Assembly: GCA_009746045.1 (NCBI GenBank)
Contig: RPFO01000941.1
Coordinates: forward strand, 105,001 to 169,000
Length of the DNA stretch: 64,000 bases
Direction: 5' to 3'
Source: Mesostigma viride
Lineage: Eukaryota; Streptophyta; Mesostigmatophyceae; Mesostigmatales; Mesostigmataceae
Part shown: positions 49,061 to 59,952 of the stretch, one piece after another
Position numbering within the stretch: the stretch's first letter is position 1
Layout of the letters: each line of letters opens with the position of its first letter
The notes under the pieces: generated by a model
What the model saw: only the letters and a program-made list of their open reading frames with translations
Told to the model about the DNA's origin: nothing
Database searches by the model: none
Made by a program: the position numbers and the translations under genes

Positions 49061-51626
49061 TTAATTTTTGTAGAACATCGGCAGTTGACGTCTTAAAACC
49101 CGAAATAACACAAAATTCCGTACCGGGGGTAAAAGGAAGAAGTGGCGAGTGACGTTCTCGGCCCGCGCGCGGGCCGACTCCCTGCTCGATGTCTTGCCGC
49201 CCTGCCAGTTCTGGTTCAAGTAGGCGACTAGCTGGTGGGTCTCAAGTATGTGCTGGTTTTCGGGAATCCTCTGCATTTCCCTTAAGACGCACTTGCACTT
49301 CGCTCCTTGACGATCCACCTCCCCCTTCCCATGCTGCTCCCCCATGTAGTGGAACTCAAAGGCTTGCTGGTCGGGATCCCCCATGAGCAGACCGTTAATC
49401 TGGTTAATCACGTACCTGGACTTAAACTGCACCGCGCAGTTGTCCGAGCACATATGTACAGGTTTCGCACCTCTACCCCTACTTCTACCCGCAGGGTTTC
49501 CAGAATCTTGCGAAGAGCGTATACGAGTGCGCGCTCGCCCTGCTTGATACTGGAATCCCCCAGGAAAAAGAAGACGCGCTTTTCCAGCTCGCCGTTGAGC
49601 CGATAACGCACGATCATGGGCATCAGGATGTGGCTGCGCTTGTGGAAGTACTGCGACTGCAGTTGGACGTAGTTGCTGTTCTCGTAGTTCTCGGCCCAGT
49701 CGCCGTGCACGAGCACGTCCCCCTCTCTCAGGTTCTTCTCCCGATCCTTGATTGTATCCGCCTGCGACCAGGCCGTAAAGCAGTGCACGGTGAACTTGTC
49801 CCACCTCTTAAGAATCTCGTCCCGCAGCTCAGCTGGGGTGGACCTCATTTGGACTTGCTCGGGCCGCTTCACCTTCTTCGCCGCCCTACCATCGGTCTGG
49901 CCCTGTTTCGCAAAGGTCCGCAGACAGTTTCGATTTGCAATAAAATCGCATTTCGATCAGATAACTGCAACTCACAAAGGGTCTCGCTGCAGATATAGGT
50001 CACAAAAACAAAAAGTCAACAACAAGTTAAAGGAGAAATAAAATCGAAACCTACTCACCCTCACCCCTCGGGTCACAGTCTGCTCCACCATCTCGAACTT
50101 GAACCAATTCAGAATCTCCGTGGAATTCTTGTCCCGATCACACTGCACCCAGTTATGGATGCCGCGTGATTCCTCAGGACAGAACCCCTCCACACACGCC
50201 ATCTTCAGTATGCGGTGAACCCTCTCCGTCCTCGGCACCCCATCTTCGTCCTCCACCAGCCTCTCAGAAATGTCGAGGTCTTCCAGGTCCCGTCCCCGCC
50301 ATTCATCTTCCCCCTCCCCCTCTTCCCCTTCCATCCCCCCGCCCATTCCGCCCCCTTCACGCAGCCCGTTATCCCTGCCTTCAGCCTCGGGGGACACCGG
50401 GCAGTGAAAGTGCTTGATCCAGTCCGTCGTGTGAATGGCTTTCCACATTCCGCAAGTACCGTCCGGCAGTCTGTACTTGGAGCATCCCGCACACTCAGCG
50501 CCACATTGGCACTTCTTGCCGTGGTGCGAATGCAGTACGAGGTCCACGCCCCCATGGCCGACTGCATGGTGACGTGCTTCTCACACGCGCACAGGTTCCT
50601 CTCCTTCCACTTGCCCTTGATGCAATCGGGCGCGTATTTGCAGAAGGTCGTGTAGCCCACGTGAATGCCCACCTCCTTATCATACTTGTCACTCCTTTTG
50701 TTCCAATACGCGTGCTTTTCGAGAAAGTGATCGTACATGTCCTCCTTGGAGGTCATGTAATAGCGCGCTCCCTCAACGGCGACGAGCACCCCGCGATTGC
50801 CACGACCCTCCCTGTTGTAAGTGCGCTTGACATCCTTCATCTGGGAGGAGGCGCGCGACTCATCATCGTGCATCCACGCGTCCACTATCGCGTCAATCAC
50901 GAATTGCGGCAAAGGGCGCCCCTTGCGAGCCTGCGCGTCTCTGAGGTAGTCCAGCTTCTGCTGCCTTCGAATCGCGCGAATTCCACGAATCTTCTTGGCG
51001 TCCATCCCCGTCAGCTTCTCCAACTCCGCGGCCGAAAACTCCTTCTCCAAGTCGTCACCACAGTAAAGCGTGGACATCAGCACCATCCTGACGTCTCTGT
51101 CTGGGTCGCTTTTGGTCAGACCATCAAAAAAGCCGTTAATCCGAGCCACCCAGAACCTGTTCAGTTCTGCCATCCGCTCCTGATTGTAAAGATTTTTCGC
51201 CTCCTCATGATACAGCCCGTGACCTAGTTCAGCGGCCCTAGAGTTAAAGCCAGCAATCATCTGCTCGAATGCCGGCCCCCGCCCCTCGGGTTTTGTCATC
51301 GCCTGAGCCGCTTCAAACGCCTTGTCAGCAAAATATTCCCCAATAACCCTCTTGGCTTTCTTGTATTCTCCCGGCCGCTTGACTTCCTTGGCTTCAGGCT
51401 GCGCTGGATTCTGGTTCTCATCTCCGAAAACCCTTTTTGCGCCAGTTGGCTGCTTGGTCCCGGTGTTCAACTTAATTGCACTGAATCCTGGACGACCGGA
51501 CGCAAGGGCGAAAACTCCCACCCGTTCGCGTGCTGCATGCCATGACGACCGGCATAACGAAATCCATGCAAATCGAGTATCGTTGGGAAAAGCGACAATT
51601 ACAGACAAAGTTCGAAAGTGTATCAT
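49061..51626 (-). CDS. putative transposase: Cys-rich zinc region plus RNase H-like D...D...E core
   Basis: Minus-strand blocks: 51626-50545 (helical N-terminal part; VIDAIVDAWMHDDESR; zinc region CKYAPDCIKGKWKERNLCAC); 50547-50057 (CQCGAECAGCSKYRLPDGTC; acidic Gly/Glu stretch; HNWVQCDRDKNSTEILNWF); intron about 50056-49930 with GTGAG donor; 49920-49470 (REGDVLVHGDWAENYENSNY, FFFLGDSSIKQGE); 49470-49061 (VHMCSDNCAVQFKSRYVINQ, GEQHGKGEVDRQGAKCK). DWAENY, CSDNCAVQFKSR and HGKGEVDR would supply the acidic triad. Frame changes at a G-run near 50545 and near 49470 mean it is broken or has unrecognised micro-introns. Function is inferred from motif layout. Confidence 0.6.
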
Positions 51627-51640
51627 TTTTTACCACGATT

Positions 51641-51900
51641 GGGGTCTAGCTGCAGCTAGACCCTTAGAGGGGCTTTTTCCGTTAGACGAAAAGATTACGT
51701 GATGTGGTGAACTTAGCATACCCCAACCAAGGTTGGGGTCTCGCTGCAGCTAGACCCTTCATTGCGGCGTGCGATTGTTAAATCACAGACTTCTGATTCA
51801 TTAATTTTATAGTAACCATAAAGAGGGTCTAGCTGCAGCGAGACCCTTGAATTTAAGCTATTGCTTGTGGTTAGAAATGGTCTAGCTGCAGAGAGACCCC
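51641..51900. repeat. cluster of four CTGCAG-centred palindromes
   Basis: GGTCTAGCTGCAGCTAGACC and variants at 51641-51663, 51735-51757, 51825-51846 and 51879-51900, upstream of the transposase-like gene. Others are in its intron (49978-49999) and at 57659-57679. They could form hairpins of 9-11 bp. Confidence 0.85.
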
Positions 51901-52150
51901 AATAAGGACGAAAAGATTTCAGGTTTTCCTCACCTTCGCGGCTCATTCTCTTATTAGTTCTCCCAGAACACTCAGATACCTGCATGGCGGGAATAACAAA
52001 AATAACACAGTAGCATTGATAAAATTGTTTATCAGAAAATATATATACTAATTACAGTATATTTTGCAAAAGATTTTATAATATATTGTGAATAGCATGG
52101 ATTAATTCCACATACTTTAATAATATGGTATGTTAAAGTATATAGAATCA
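51901..52150. other. A/T-rich spacer
   Basis: No gene or repeat recognised between the palindrome cluster and Y2 copy 2. Confidence 0.6.
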
Positions 52151-52906
52151 TTCTATTAACCGTGGAACTCCAAGGTAACCAGACTCTTTATTAAAACAAT
52201 AAGTAGAGCACATCGGGAAGTGGCCCTCAACTGGCCATCCTTACCCATGGGAACACTTTATGTCCAAAAAGGCTAGCCTTACCCCCAAACAGGCAACACA
52301 CAGGGAGGGCGGGTGGGAAAACAAAAGAGACCGCCATGAGCTAGGTGAGCAAGCTTTTATCGTGTTTCAAGGCCAACGGCTCTCTACCAACGGCCAGATC
52401 CGGCAACGGCCTCTAAACAGTTTTAGCCGTCAAGTTTTACTTCAGATATTGCTTGTTGCAAACCCGTCCGCAATCACAGATCTGCTAGGAGAACCTAGAC
52501 GCAAAAATCCGTCGTCAAGGTACTCAGCACACCGTCAAGGTATGGGCCGCAACAATTAGGCCATATCATCCGTAATACTCGTACACTAGAAGCCTAATCA
52601 ACCTTATTACGATCACATCACCCAGCTCTATTTCACCTAGCATCAGCGGCTCCCCTTCCGTATCACTATAAAGAAACTATGTTCAGAGAACCCCGATTCT
52701 ATTAACCGTGGAACTCCAGGGTAACCAGACTCTTTATTAAAACAATAAGTAGAGCACATCGGGAAGTGGCCCTCAACTGGCCATCCTTACCCATGGGAAC
52801 ACTTTATGTCCAAAAAGGCTAGCCTTACCCTTACATCCCTCCCTGGCGACCCAAGCCAGGGGCAAAACAAAAACCGGTGGACGCATAAGACAAGAATGAA
52901 GGGAAC

Positions 52907-53575
52907 TTAAGAGGAAGGCAGAGAAAAGACGCTCCGCCAAATGCGCGGGGGGCAGGCGGCGATAGCCCGAACCAGGGCGTCAGGAAGGGTGAGGGCCAAG
53001 CTCCGGTGCAATCCCACATAGTGGGCGACAGTTTTGCTGCTGCGCCAGCGACCCCGATGCTGAATATCAGCCATGCTGCGCTGCCGCAAAAAATCATAGG
53101 TAGCCCCCCCATGCCGCAGCCCGTGAATGGTAAACACCGTGTCGACCCCCAAAGCTTGCGTGGCCTGATGCCAAACCCGGCTGAACTGGGCATAATCGTA
53201 AGGGAACACCCGCTCCCAGGCCGCCTTGCCACGCATACAAGCCCGCAAGAGGGTCTCAGTCATGACATCCTCGATCACCACAGACTGCACCTCCCCCTTA
53301 GCCGTCTTAGCTGACATCAACAACAAGGCGCCCCGCTGCGAACCCCGCAACCGAACATCAGGCTGCAAGCGCACATGGCCGACCAACAGGTTGAGCGCCT
53401 CCGATACCCGCAGGTATTGTTGGAAAATAACGATGACCATCATAGCCGCACGAGGCTGCCGCTGGAGCACCATAGTACAAGCAAGCGCAAACGCAGCCTC
53501 CCATGGAATGGGGGGGGGGCACGAGGGGGTGCCAACGTGCGCCAGCCAGCCAAAACACTTCGTGCCAAGGCCCAA
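52907..53575 (-). CDS. Y2 tyrosine recombinase catalytic part
   Basis: From about 53510: [40 protein letters not shown] (first catalytic Arg), [13 protein letters not shown] (HxxR), HRGRWRSSKTVAHYVGLHRS (W and nucleophile Tyr). All catalytic residues are present. It is out of frame with upstream pol because of the poly-C run; the register change is the same in copy 1. Confidence 0.88.
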   Translation of the reverse strand: MGLGTKCFGWLAHVGTPSCPPPIPWEAAFALACTMVLQRQPRAAMMVIVIFQQYLRVSEALNLLVGHVRLQPDVRLRGSQRGALLLMSAKTAKGEVQSVVIEDVMTETLLRACMRGKAAWERVFPYDYAQFSRVWHQATQALGVDTVFTIHGLRHGGATYDFLRQRSMADIQHRGRWRSSKTVAHYVGLHRSLALTLPDALVRAIAACPPRIWRSVFSLPSS

Positions 53576-56029
53576 TCCCGCACCTCCCGGGGAAGTACAA
53601 ATTCAGGCCCATAAGCGCATTGACACACAACTGGCGGCTGTAACACCGTGAGTGCGCCCAAGCGACATACTCGCAATAGTATTCCTCTATCGTCAAGCCG
53701 CGCAACAAGCTGCCAACCCGACCCCGCCGGCTCGCCCACCATGCGAAAAAGGACCTAAGACCCCGATGGTAAACCATCAAAGTAGCCGGCTTCACCTTGC
53801 CCTCAAGAAGGGTCAAGTAGCTAGCGCCAAGCCGAGGCCCGGGATTGGGATGAACACCCTCGCGAGTCAAATCGCGGACCCACCCGGCCACCGAGGCAGC
53901 CATGGAAAGCCCCCGCGAAGGCCCATCCGCAGGCTGAAGCTCACTTGGCGTCCAGACCCATTGTGAGCGGCTGCCGGTGACCAACGTAAGAGCGCACAAC
54001 CGGCGGCATTGCTTGTTTAACCGGTAAGAAGAGGAACGCCCTTTAGCCAAGCAGCCCAAAGCGGCAGTGGAGTCCACTAACCTCACCACCCGCTTACCCC
54101 ATGTTCCGAGGTTCCGGGCCGAGCGCTCCACCCCCTTCACAGCGGCCCGCACTTCCTTCTCGTTGATGTGCATGGTCGAATCGCGCCAGCGACTCTTGAT
54201 CCCTACGCGCCATCGCCCGTGGATGATGGCTTTTTCCGCGGCCTTGGTCAAGGGTCTAGGCCCGGCATACATGGCCTCACCTGGGGTGAGGAGGGTTGGG
54301 TAACCCCGCACCTCCCGGGCCCGAGCTAATTCCGTCACCTCAGCTGGGGCCATCTCAGCGTAGACAACCCCCTGCCCAAAACTAGACGCATCCGAGGCCA
54401 CCACCACCGGAGCCAGGGCAGCCCCCCGGTCCACACGGAGCATGGGGGCCAACGCCATGGCACACTCGAGCTCATCGCGCACACCTTGCCACAAAGGTCG
54501 CGTTCGCTGGCCCCACCCCTTGAGGTTGATGAACTTAAAACTCTGCTGCCATATGGACAAGCAAGTGCGGCTGAGCATCTGCAGCCACACCCACCGGCCC
54601 ACGACGGCCGCCAGCGCCTCAGCGGTAGCGCGTCCCCTCTCGAGGAGTACACGAGTGTGCGCAACCACAAGGGTGAGCTGCTTAGCTGTCGGCTCCAACA
54701 CCCCATCCCGCCGGTGAACAACACCCAGAGCTTCTAGCTCGTCCTCCCCCTCCGGGCTAGCCATGATCGTCTTGTCCTTGGAGGGCACAAGGTTGTTAGG
54801 CGCGTACCCGTCTTCAATAGCACTCGCGATTAAGCGATTCACCGCCTCGCACGTGCGCCCATTGCTGACCACCAGGTCATCAATAGTGATGGATACCATA
54901 GGGGCAGGGGGGTCCTCAAGGTCGATTTGCATCTCCCTCGTGCTCTCCTCCTTGTACTCGATGGCTAGGGCGGTTGGGTTACCCCATGCATTCCGAAGCA
55001 CGGTCAGCTCCCCTACACTTGTGAGGCGGTTCACCTGCCGTCTAGGATCCAAAGCGCCCGTGGCATAGAGGACCATCTCATGGATGGCTTCCCCTAGCGC
55101 TACAGCGTGGGAGTGCCCCATGGCCAGCACTTTCAGCACTGGCCACACCCTCCTCCGCCGCCCCGGCAGCCCGACATCGGTGGACCACACATCAGGTAGC
55201 CCTTGATAATCCCACCACCACTCCGGCACTTGGATGGTATAGTAATACGAGACCAGATCGCTCTTGGCCGTGTAGCACCGACCCTTGATATAGACCTCCG
55301 AGTATATGCCCAGGTGGGGTAACACCGTCTTAGGGGGGTCCACCCACAGTGCGTTCCCCAACTTCTTATTCACAATGAGCCTTAACTCCCCCACTCCTTT
55401 GGCCACCCCAAAACATCCGTCTACCCACTTTGGCCGCGTCTCTCGGAACTCCACCATCCCCACGTCCGCTGCCCTCCCCATCAACTTGCCCCACTCCGCC
55501 ATGGTGCACCCTCGGCTGGGGGCAGGTACATTCCAATACCTCGCACTGGCAGCCACCTCCGGCTTGATGCAGTTGGCTTCGCTCGCGTACACCTCTCGCC
55601 AACTAGGTCGTAGCGCCAGCAAATCCAGCAGCTTCGCCTTTCCTGCCACCTCGCGCTTCGGCAGACTCACCCGCTCCGCCACAAGTTGTTCATACTTATT
55701 ACATTTCCCATAGATTAGATCACTTCCTTCTGCGGGGCCTGTCGCAACGCCGGTTACGCGGCGACTGTACCACTCGCAGTGCTTCTTGACCCTTTTCAGG
55801 GCCTCCGCCGTTCCTCTGGAGCACGCGCCTCCAGATTTAGGCGGAGGGTCTGCCCCCCCGTGCCATAGCCAATTCAACCACGTAATCACCTTGTGTTGTA
55901 GAGTGAAGGTCCGGCGGCGGCGAGTTGCACGCTGGCGTCTGCGTGCTGACCTCACTCTCCCCCACGTAGTGCTTAGAGGCATTGTAGGAAGAGGCAGTGG
56001 GAAGGGGGAGCGGTTTACCCTTTCGGTGT
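53358..56029 (-). CDS. Y2 pol: RT and RNase H
   Basis: The pol frame is open from 56420, overlapping gag; the part after gag starts with an Arg-rich segment. [56 protein letters not shown]. RNase [60 protein letters not shown] lies at about 53836-53859, then the recombinase N-terminal domain ([20 protein letters not shown]). A 1-base deletion near 53595 shifts the frame, so the last 75 residues of the open frame are not native. Confidence 0.9.
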
Positions 56030-57088
56030 TTACTTGGTTTGCTGGGCCTTGCCCAGCTTCTCCATCATCGTGGCGCTTTGCAGGGCCATCTTCATGGCCG
56101 GGTTGCTCACCAAGGAGGCATCTTCCTTGAGAGCAAGGAGGTGGCCAGCCACCTTCCACCCTCCTGACCCCTGGCTCTCCACTAGGAGCATGGCTGCCAC
56201 CACCCTCATGAGATACTCTACCCCAGCCAACTCCCCGGCTGCCGGCCCCAACTCCTTGAAGAGTGTGTCCATGGCCAGGGCGATGTTCATGACCACCTTC
56301 CTGCTTTCCTGGTTCCTCCACCCCCCTTGGCGAGTAGCCATGATCCAACTCTTTATCCCCCCTCCATTGTCGTTGGCATCCTCGAGCACCTCGGGGAGCA
56401 CTCTCTCTTGCACCCTCCAATTCACCACTTGTGCTCGAGTGGGCAGCGTCACCCCTTTGGTCTTTTTCGGCTTCCTGGAAGCCCCATCTGCCCCGGCCAG
56501 CGCATCCTTCAATTTCGTCAGGAAATCCTCTTCCTCGGACTCCTCCTCCTCCTCCTCTACTTTGCCCGCCTGCCCCTGCTTGCCAATAATAGCCGCCAGC
56601 TCCAAGAGCTGCTCCCTCACATCCCCCGCGGCCTTTCCCTTGCTCGGGGCTGGGCTTCCGACTTTTTTCGTCCCCTTTTTCGCCCCTTTCGTGGGCCGGC
56701 GTGCTGGCTGCATCTCCTCTTCGTCCGAGTCCGCCAAGTCCCGGGCGCTTTGGAGGGCTGCCACTAGCGCTTCGTTTGGGTCTGCTGCTGCCAGAATTTC
56801 AGGCCCGTCCACGTGGTCGACCAGCAGTCCAACAACGGACTCCAGCTGGGCCGCAGACCACCGGCTGACAGTAGTTACCCAGTCGGTCCCGAGGACCGCC
56901 TCAAAGGCAGCGCACACTTCAGGCAGGCCCGAGCAAGTGGAGAGCTCCTGATGGAGCCTTTTCTTCTGCGTCGGCCAGCCTAGTGGGCCCTTTTCCGTCT
57001 GTTTAGTAGCTGTCGGCACCTCGGGATTAGCTTTCGGTAATTGCTTCCCAGCACCTGTCGAACCTGGCTTCCGCCCGGGCTTCGGCAT
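56030..57088 (-). CDS. Y2 gag
   Basis: 352 codons from ATG at 57088. N-terminal basic ([20 protein letters not shown]), then helical [17 protein letters not shown] and [20 protein letters not shown], a Lys/Ala-rich linker, an acidic run of Glu, [20 protein letters not shown], and C-terminal helices with [20 protein letters not shown]. No zinc knuckle. It overlaps pol by up to 390 nt, with pol in the -1 frame. Confidence 0.88.
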   Translation of the reverse strand: MPKPGRKPGSTGAGKQLPKANPEVPTATKQTEKGPLGWPTQKKRLHQELSTCSGLPEVCAAFEAVLGTDWVTTVSRWSAAQLESVVGLLVDHVDGPEILAAADPNEALVAALQSARDLADSDEEEMQPARRPTKGAKKGTKKVGSPAPSKGKAAGDVREQLLELAAIIGKQGQAGKVEEEEEESEEEDFLTKLKDALAGADGASRKPKKTKGVTLPTRAQVVNWRVQERVLPEVLEDANDNGGGIKSWIMATRQGGWRNQESRKVVMNIALAMDTLFKELGPAAGELAGVEYLMRVVAAMLLVESQGSGGWKVAGHLLALKEDASLVSNPAMKMALQSATMMEKLGKAQQTK

Positions 57089-57658
57089 CCCAGCCGCTTT
57101 GCAGAAAGGAATTCCGGGCGTCAGCTACGCTGCCCCTGACCCCTGTCGCCGCCTTCGTTAAAACAAAAGAGACCGCCATGAGCTAGGTGAGCAAGCTTTT
57201 ATCGTGTTTCAAGGCCAACGGCTCTCTACCAACGGCCAGATCCGGCAACGGCCTCTAAACAGTTTTAGCCGTCAAGTTTTACTTCAGATATTGCTTGTTG
57301 CAAACCCGTCCGCAATCACAGATCTGCTAGGAGAACCTAGACGCAAAAATCCGTCGTCAAGGTACTCAGCACACCGTCAAGGTATGGGCCGCAACAATTA
57401 GGCCATATCATCCGTAATACCCGTACACTAGAAGCCTAATCAACCTTATTACGATCACATCACCCAGCTCTATTTCACCTAGCATCAGCGGCTCCCCTTC
57501 CGTATCACTATAAAGAAACTATGTTCAGAGAACCCCGATTATTTAGTAAATCATTTACAAGAAAAAGTGGTATAGACTATTATTATTTTATAGTTCGGCA
57601 ATCTATAATAGTAAGACATACCGGATGCCAGGTTTATCAGCGGCCTCCAGGGCTATAG

Positions 57659-57679
57659 CGTCTCGCTGCAGCGTGACCG
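57659..57679. repeat. isolated CTGCAG palindrome
   Basis: GCGTCTCGCTGCAGCGTGAC, a diverged member of the palindrome family. Confidence 0.65.
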
Positions 57680-57721
57680 TTTGGTGCTATGACTGATTTC
57701 AGTAGATGTGCAGAAAAAAAT

Positions 57722-57800
57722 TTACTACCATGACCACACCAGGAATCGAACCCAGAACCTCATTGTACATTTCTGCATGCTAACGATGTCAACCAAACAT
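57722..57800 (-). pseudogene. tRNA-like sequence or tRNA-derived SINE head
   Basis: Minus strand has TGGTTGACATCGTTAGCATGC (A-box-like) and, about 30 nt on, CTGGGTTCGATTCCTGG (T-arm with B-box). The acceptor stem does not pair and position 33 is not T in the only plausible anticodon loop, so it is not a working tRNA. Confidence 0.4.
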
Positions 57801-58088
57801 CCGAATGTTCCGGGGTAAATGGGCTGGAGGTCGTCTCTTTTTATACCTGCGGCCACAAGCACGAGTGACGGCATATTGGATGTCGTCCAATCCGCTAGCT
57901 TGGTTCCAAAAGATGGGATCGAGCTTTTGCACCAGCGCCGCGCTTCCAGTTTTCAGTTCCGTGGGGAGGAACGAGGATGCCACGTTTCCAATTTTTTCAA
58001 TACCGTTCAGCCCTGTGACGCCGCGTCCGGTTTGCGAATTGCGACCGTCCCATTGCCCATCGAAAAAGAAGCGCAGCCGCAGAGAGAC
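57789..58088 (-). pseudogene. C-terminal part of an unknown gene cut by the gag-only LTR element
   Basis: Minus strand: LRFFFDGQWDGRNSQTGRGV, LVQKLDPIFWNQASGLDDIQ, CGRRYKKRRPPAHLPRNIRM and stop. The frame continues across the target duplication GAGAC to 60833-60880, where SAWDHPSAMGSL precedes it. The host gene was therefore open before the insertion. Unknown family; shares the SAWDHP start with 45326-45955. Confidence 0.6.
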
Positions 58089-58614
58089 TGTTTGGGAATT
58101 AATTAATTATTCCCAGTGGCCACATGCCTGAATTATTTCTATTCTGGGCAGGTGGGTCTTTTGTGTGTTGTTTGTGATTTCTTGGAGTGTGTTTTATTAG
58201 CTACGTGCTGATATTTTTACTGACTTTTTTGAATCAGTACTTAGCAAGATATTAATCTATGTTGTGTGTGTTTTTTGTTATAGTGTACGGTTCTCAACTA
58301 GTATGACAGCAACTATGTCACTACGTTACATGGACAGTGATTCTTGATTCTTTATTCCATGGACAGGTGTCACTTTACTGGATGAGATTCCATGCATTAT
58401 ATCAGGGTTGATTTTACAGATGACATCTGGCAATCATACAAACAATATTCTAGAATCTGGCGATGGTTCTTTGGTTGACTGCCATCTGGCAGTACCTCTT
58501 TTCTGCCTATAAAAATACGATGTGGGCCATACCTAAAGTATCGTCTCTCATGCCATGTCTCTCGTAATAAATTCATCAATAAACGACATTCAACTCATTC
58601 ATGTACTTTAAACA
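58089..58614 (+). repeat. 5' LTR of the gag-only element
   Basis: Begins TGTTTGGGAATTAATTAATT and ends TACTTTAAACA. Contains TATAAAAA (58507-58514) as a likely promoter and AATAAA near 58566-58583. Confidence 0.95.
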
Positions 58615-58650
58615 TGGTATCGGGAGGATGTTCGATCACCGTTTCTCCTC

Positions 58651-59034
58651 ATGGCAGATTCTCCTACTTTTGCAAACGACGATGATTTTTTGCCTGATGA
58701 CGATTTTGTCAATCGTCCTTGGGACTTTGACGTACTTGACGATCTCGAAGACTTTTTCGGACAGCCGGAACAAGGCGTCATTGTCGCCGAAGAACCTGTG
58801 ATTGCGTATCCCGTTGGCTATGAGCAATTCGAGAAACCAGGACTTTATCCTGAGAGTTCTCTGAGGTCTGTTTACGTTCCTCCTGCCAAAATCATTATCC
58901 GGTGGCAAGGAGCTGTATTTCAATTCGAATCGTCAAGCTTATCGGAAATCGAGAGTCTCTTGAAAGCCTACCTGGCGTCTAAAATTTTATCCGTCGTAAA
59001 TGGCGAACGCACTCAAGGAGACGGCCCTCATTAG
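58651..59034 (+). CDS. small acidic ORF before gag in the gag-only element
   Basis: 127 codons beginning MADSPTFANDDDFLPDDDFV; Asp/Glu-rich N-terminal third, then KIIIRWQGAVFQFESSSLSE. Overlaps the start of gag (59000) by 35 nt in another frame. Not recognised; could be the first part of gag read by frameshift. Confidence 0.6.
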   Translation: MADSPTFANDDDFLPDDDFVNRPWDFDVLDDLEDFFGQPEQGVIVAEEPVIAYPVGYEQFEKPGLYPESSLRSVYVPPAKIIIRWQGAVFQFESSSLSEIESLLKAYLASKILSVVNGERTQGDGPH

Positions 59035-59842
59035 TGCCGTCAGCGGAATTCCTATTTTCAACGGTACCAGACTGGCCGACTACCCTGCTTTTAAAATTCG
59101 CTTCAAATCTGTCGCGGGAGCATTCACCATGCTCAGTGTGCTGCACGGTGACGACGTCAACGACCGACAAGACCGCATTCTTTTTGCTGCACTTTGTTCG
59201 CGCCTGGACGGTCAGGCGCTTACCGTTGCTGATCAAGCTGAGCCTCGTCATGGCAGCGTGGCGTTCAAGCTCGTGGATGCCGTGTACGACCAGCCACGGC
59301 ATACCCGGTCTCACAAGCAGGAGCTCCGTCGTCAGCTACACCGCTGCGAGCTGGCTGATGACGGCGACATGGGCCTGTACTTGACGGAACATGAACTACG
59401 CTACCGCGAGTACTTAAAGCTGGGGGGGACGCTCCCTGAGACTGAATTCGTCCAGAATCTGCTGGATGGCCTCCCGGCCAAATATCGTCCACTTGTCGCT
59501 GCAGTTTTTGTGCGTGATGACATGTCTCTCACTGACGCACGCGTCCTCCTCCTCCAAGCCGCTGACCAGCTCAAGGACCGCCCAGCCGGTTCGACTGCGC
59601 CCGCCGGCTCGGCTGCGCCTTCTCGCGACGAAGGACAGCTCCCACCGGGCCAAGCATTTGCAACTCGCCCGGTGTGCAGCCATTGCAAGCGCCCTGGCCA
59701 CCGTGTCGAGCGCTGCTGGACCAAGTATCCGGAGCGTCGCAACCAGCCCAACGGCGGCGCCGTGCATTTTACGGAGTCCAACCCTCTCATGGGCACCTCG
59801 ACAATGGAGGCACCGGAAATGCCGCCCACATTTGCATTTTAA
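59000..59842 (+). CDS. Copia-type gag
   Basis: 280 codons. IPIFNGTRLADYPAFKIRF and later LLDGLPAKYRPLVAAV match the usual gag (UBN2-like) outline of Copia elements. The zinc knuckle CSHCKRPGHRVERC (C-X2-C-X4-H-X4-C) is at about residues 229-242. Start at 59000 has ATGGCG context. It would form particles and bind RNA. Confidence 0.88.
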   Translation: MANALKETALISAVSGIPIFNGTRLADYPAFKIRFKSVAGAFTMLSVLHGDDVNDRQDRILFAALCSRLDGQALTVADQAEPRHGSVAFKLVDAVYDQPRHTRSHKQELRRQLHRCELADDGDMGLYLTEHELRYREYLKLGGTLPETEFVQNLLDGLPAKYRPLVAAVFVRDDMSLTDARVLLLQAADQLKDRPAGSTAPAGSAAPSRDEGQLPPGQAFATRPVCSHCKRPGHRVERCWTKYPERRNQPNGGAVHFTESNPLMGTSTMEAPEMPPTFAF

Positions 59843-59952
59843 ATTTTCCAGCCGGTTCTCCATTTTTTCGTCGGTTATTGCTGAACCGTCAAAAAGCATC
59901 TCTTCGGGTTTTGTTGCTAAGCCCTATGTCAAAAAGCACACTTTTCAGCGTT

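Larger units (their letters stand above)
52151..57538 (-). mobile_element. DIRS/PAT-like retroelement, family Y2 copy 2, nearly intact
   Basis: On the minus strand: A1 (about 57538-57165), gag, pol, B1 (about 52840-52697), A2 (about 52696-52320), B2 (about 52310-52151), again the split direct repeat plan. Gag is open and pol is open through RT and RNase H. Lesions are limited to a 1-base deletion near 53595 and the frame change at a 10-C run near 53511-53520. It serves as the empty-site reference for the Copia-like and hairpin insertions in copy 1. Confidence 0.93.

Noticed and set aside
56034..56951. 305-codon + strand frame
   Set aside because: It is the exact antisense of the intact Y2 gag and has no features of its own.
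57722..57800. Functional tRNA gene on the minus strand
   Set aside because: The T-arm is good but the acceptor stem does not pair and the anticodon loop lacks T33, so I list it only as tRNA-like.
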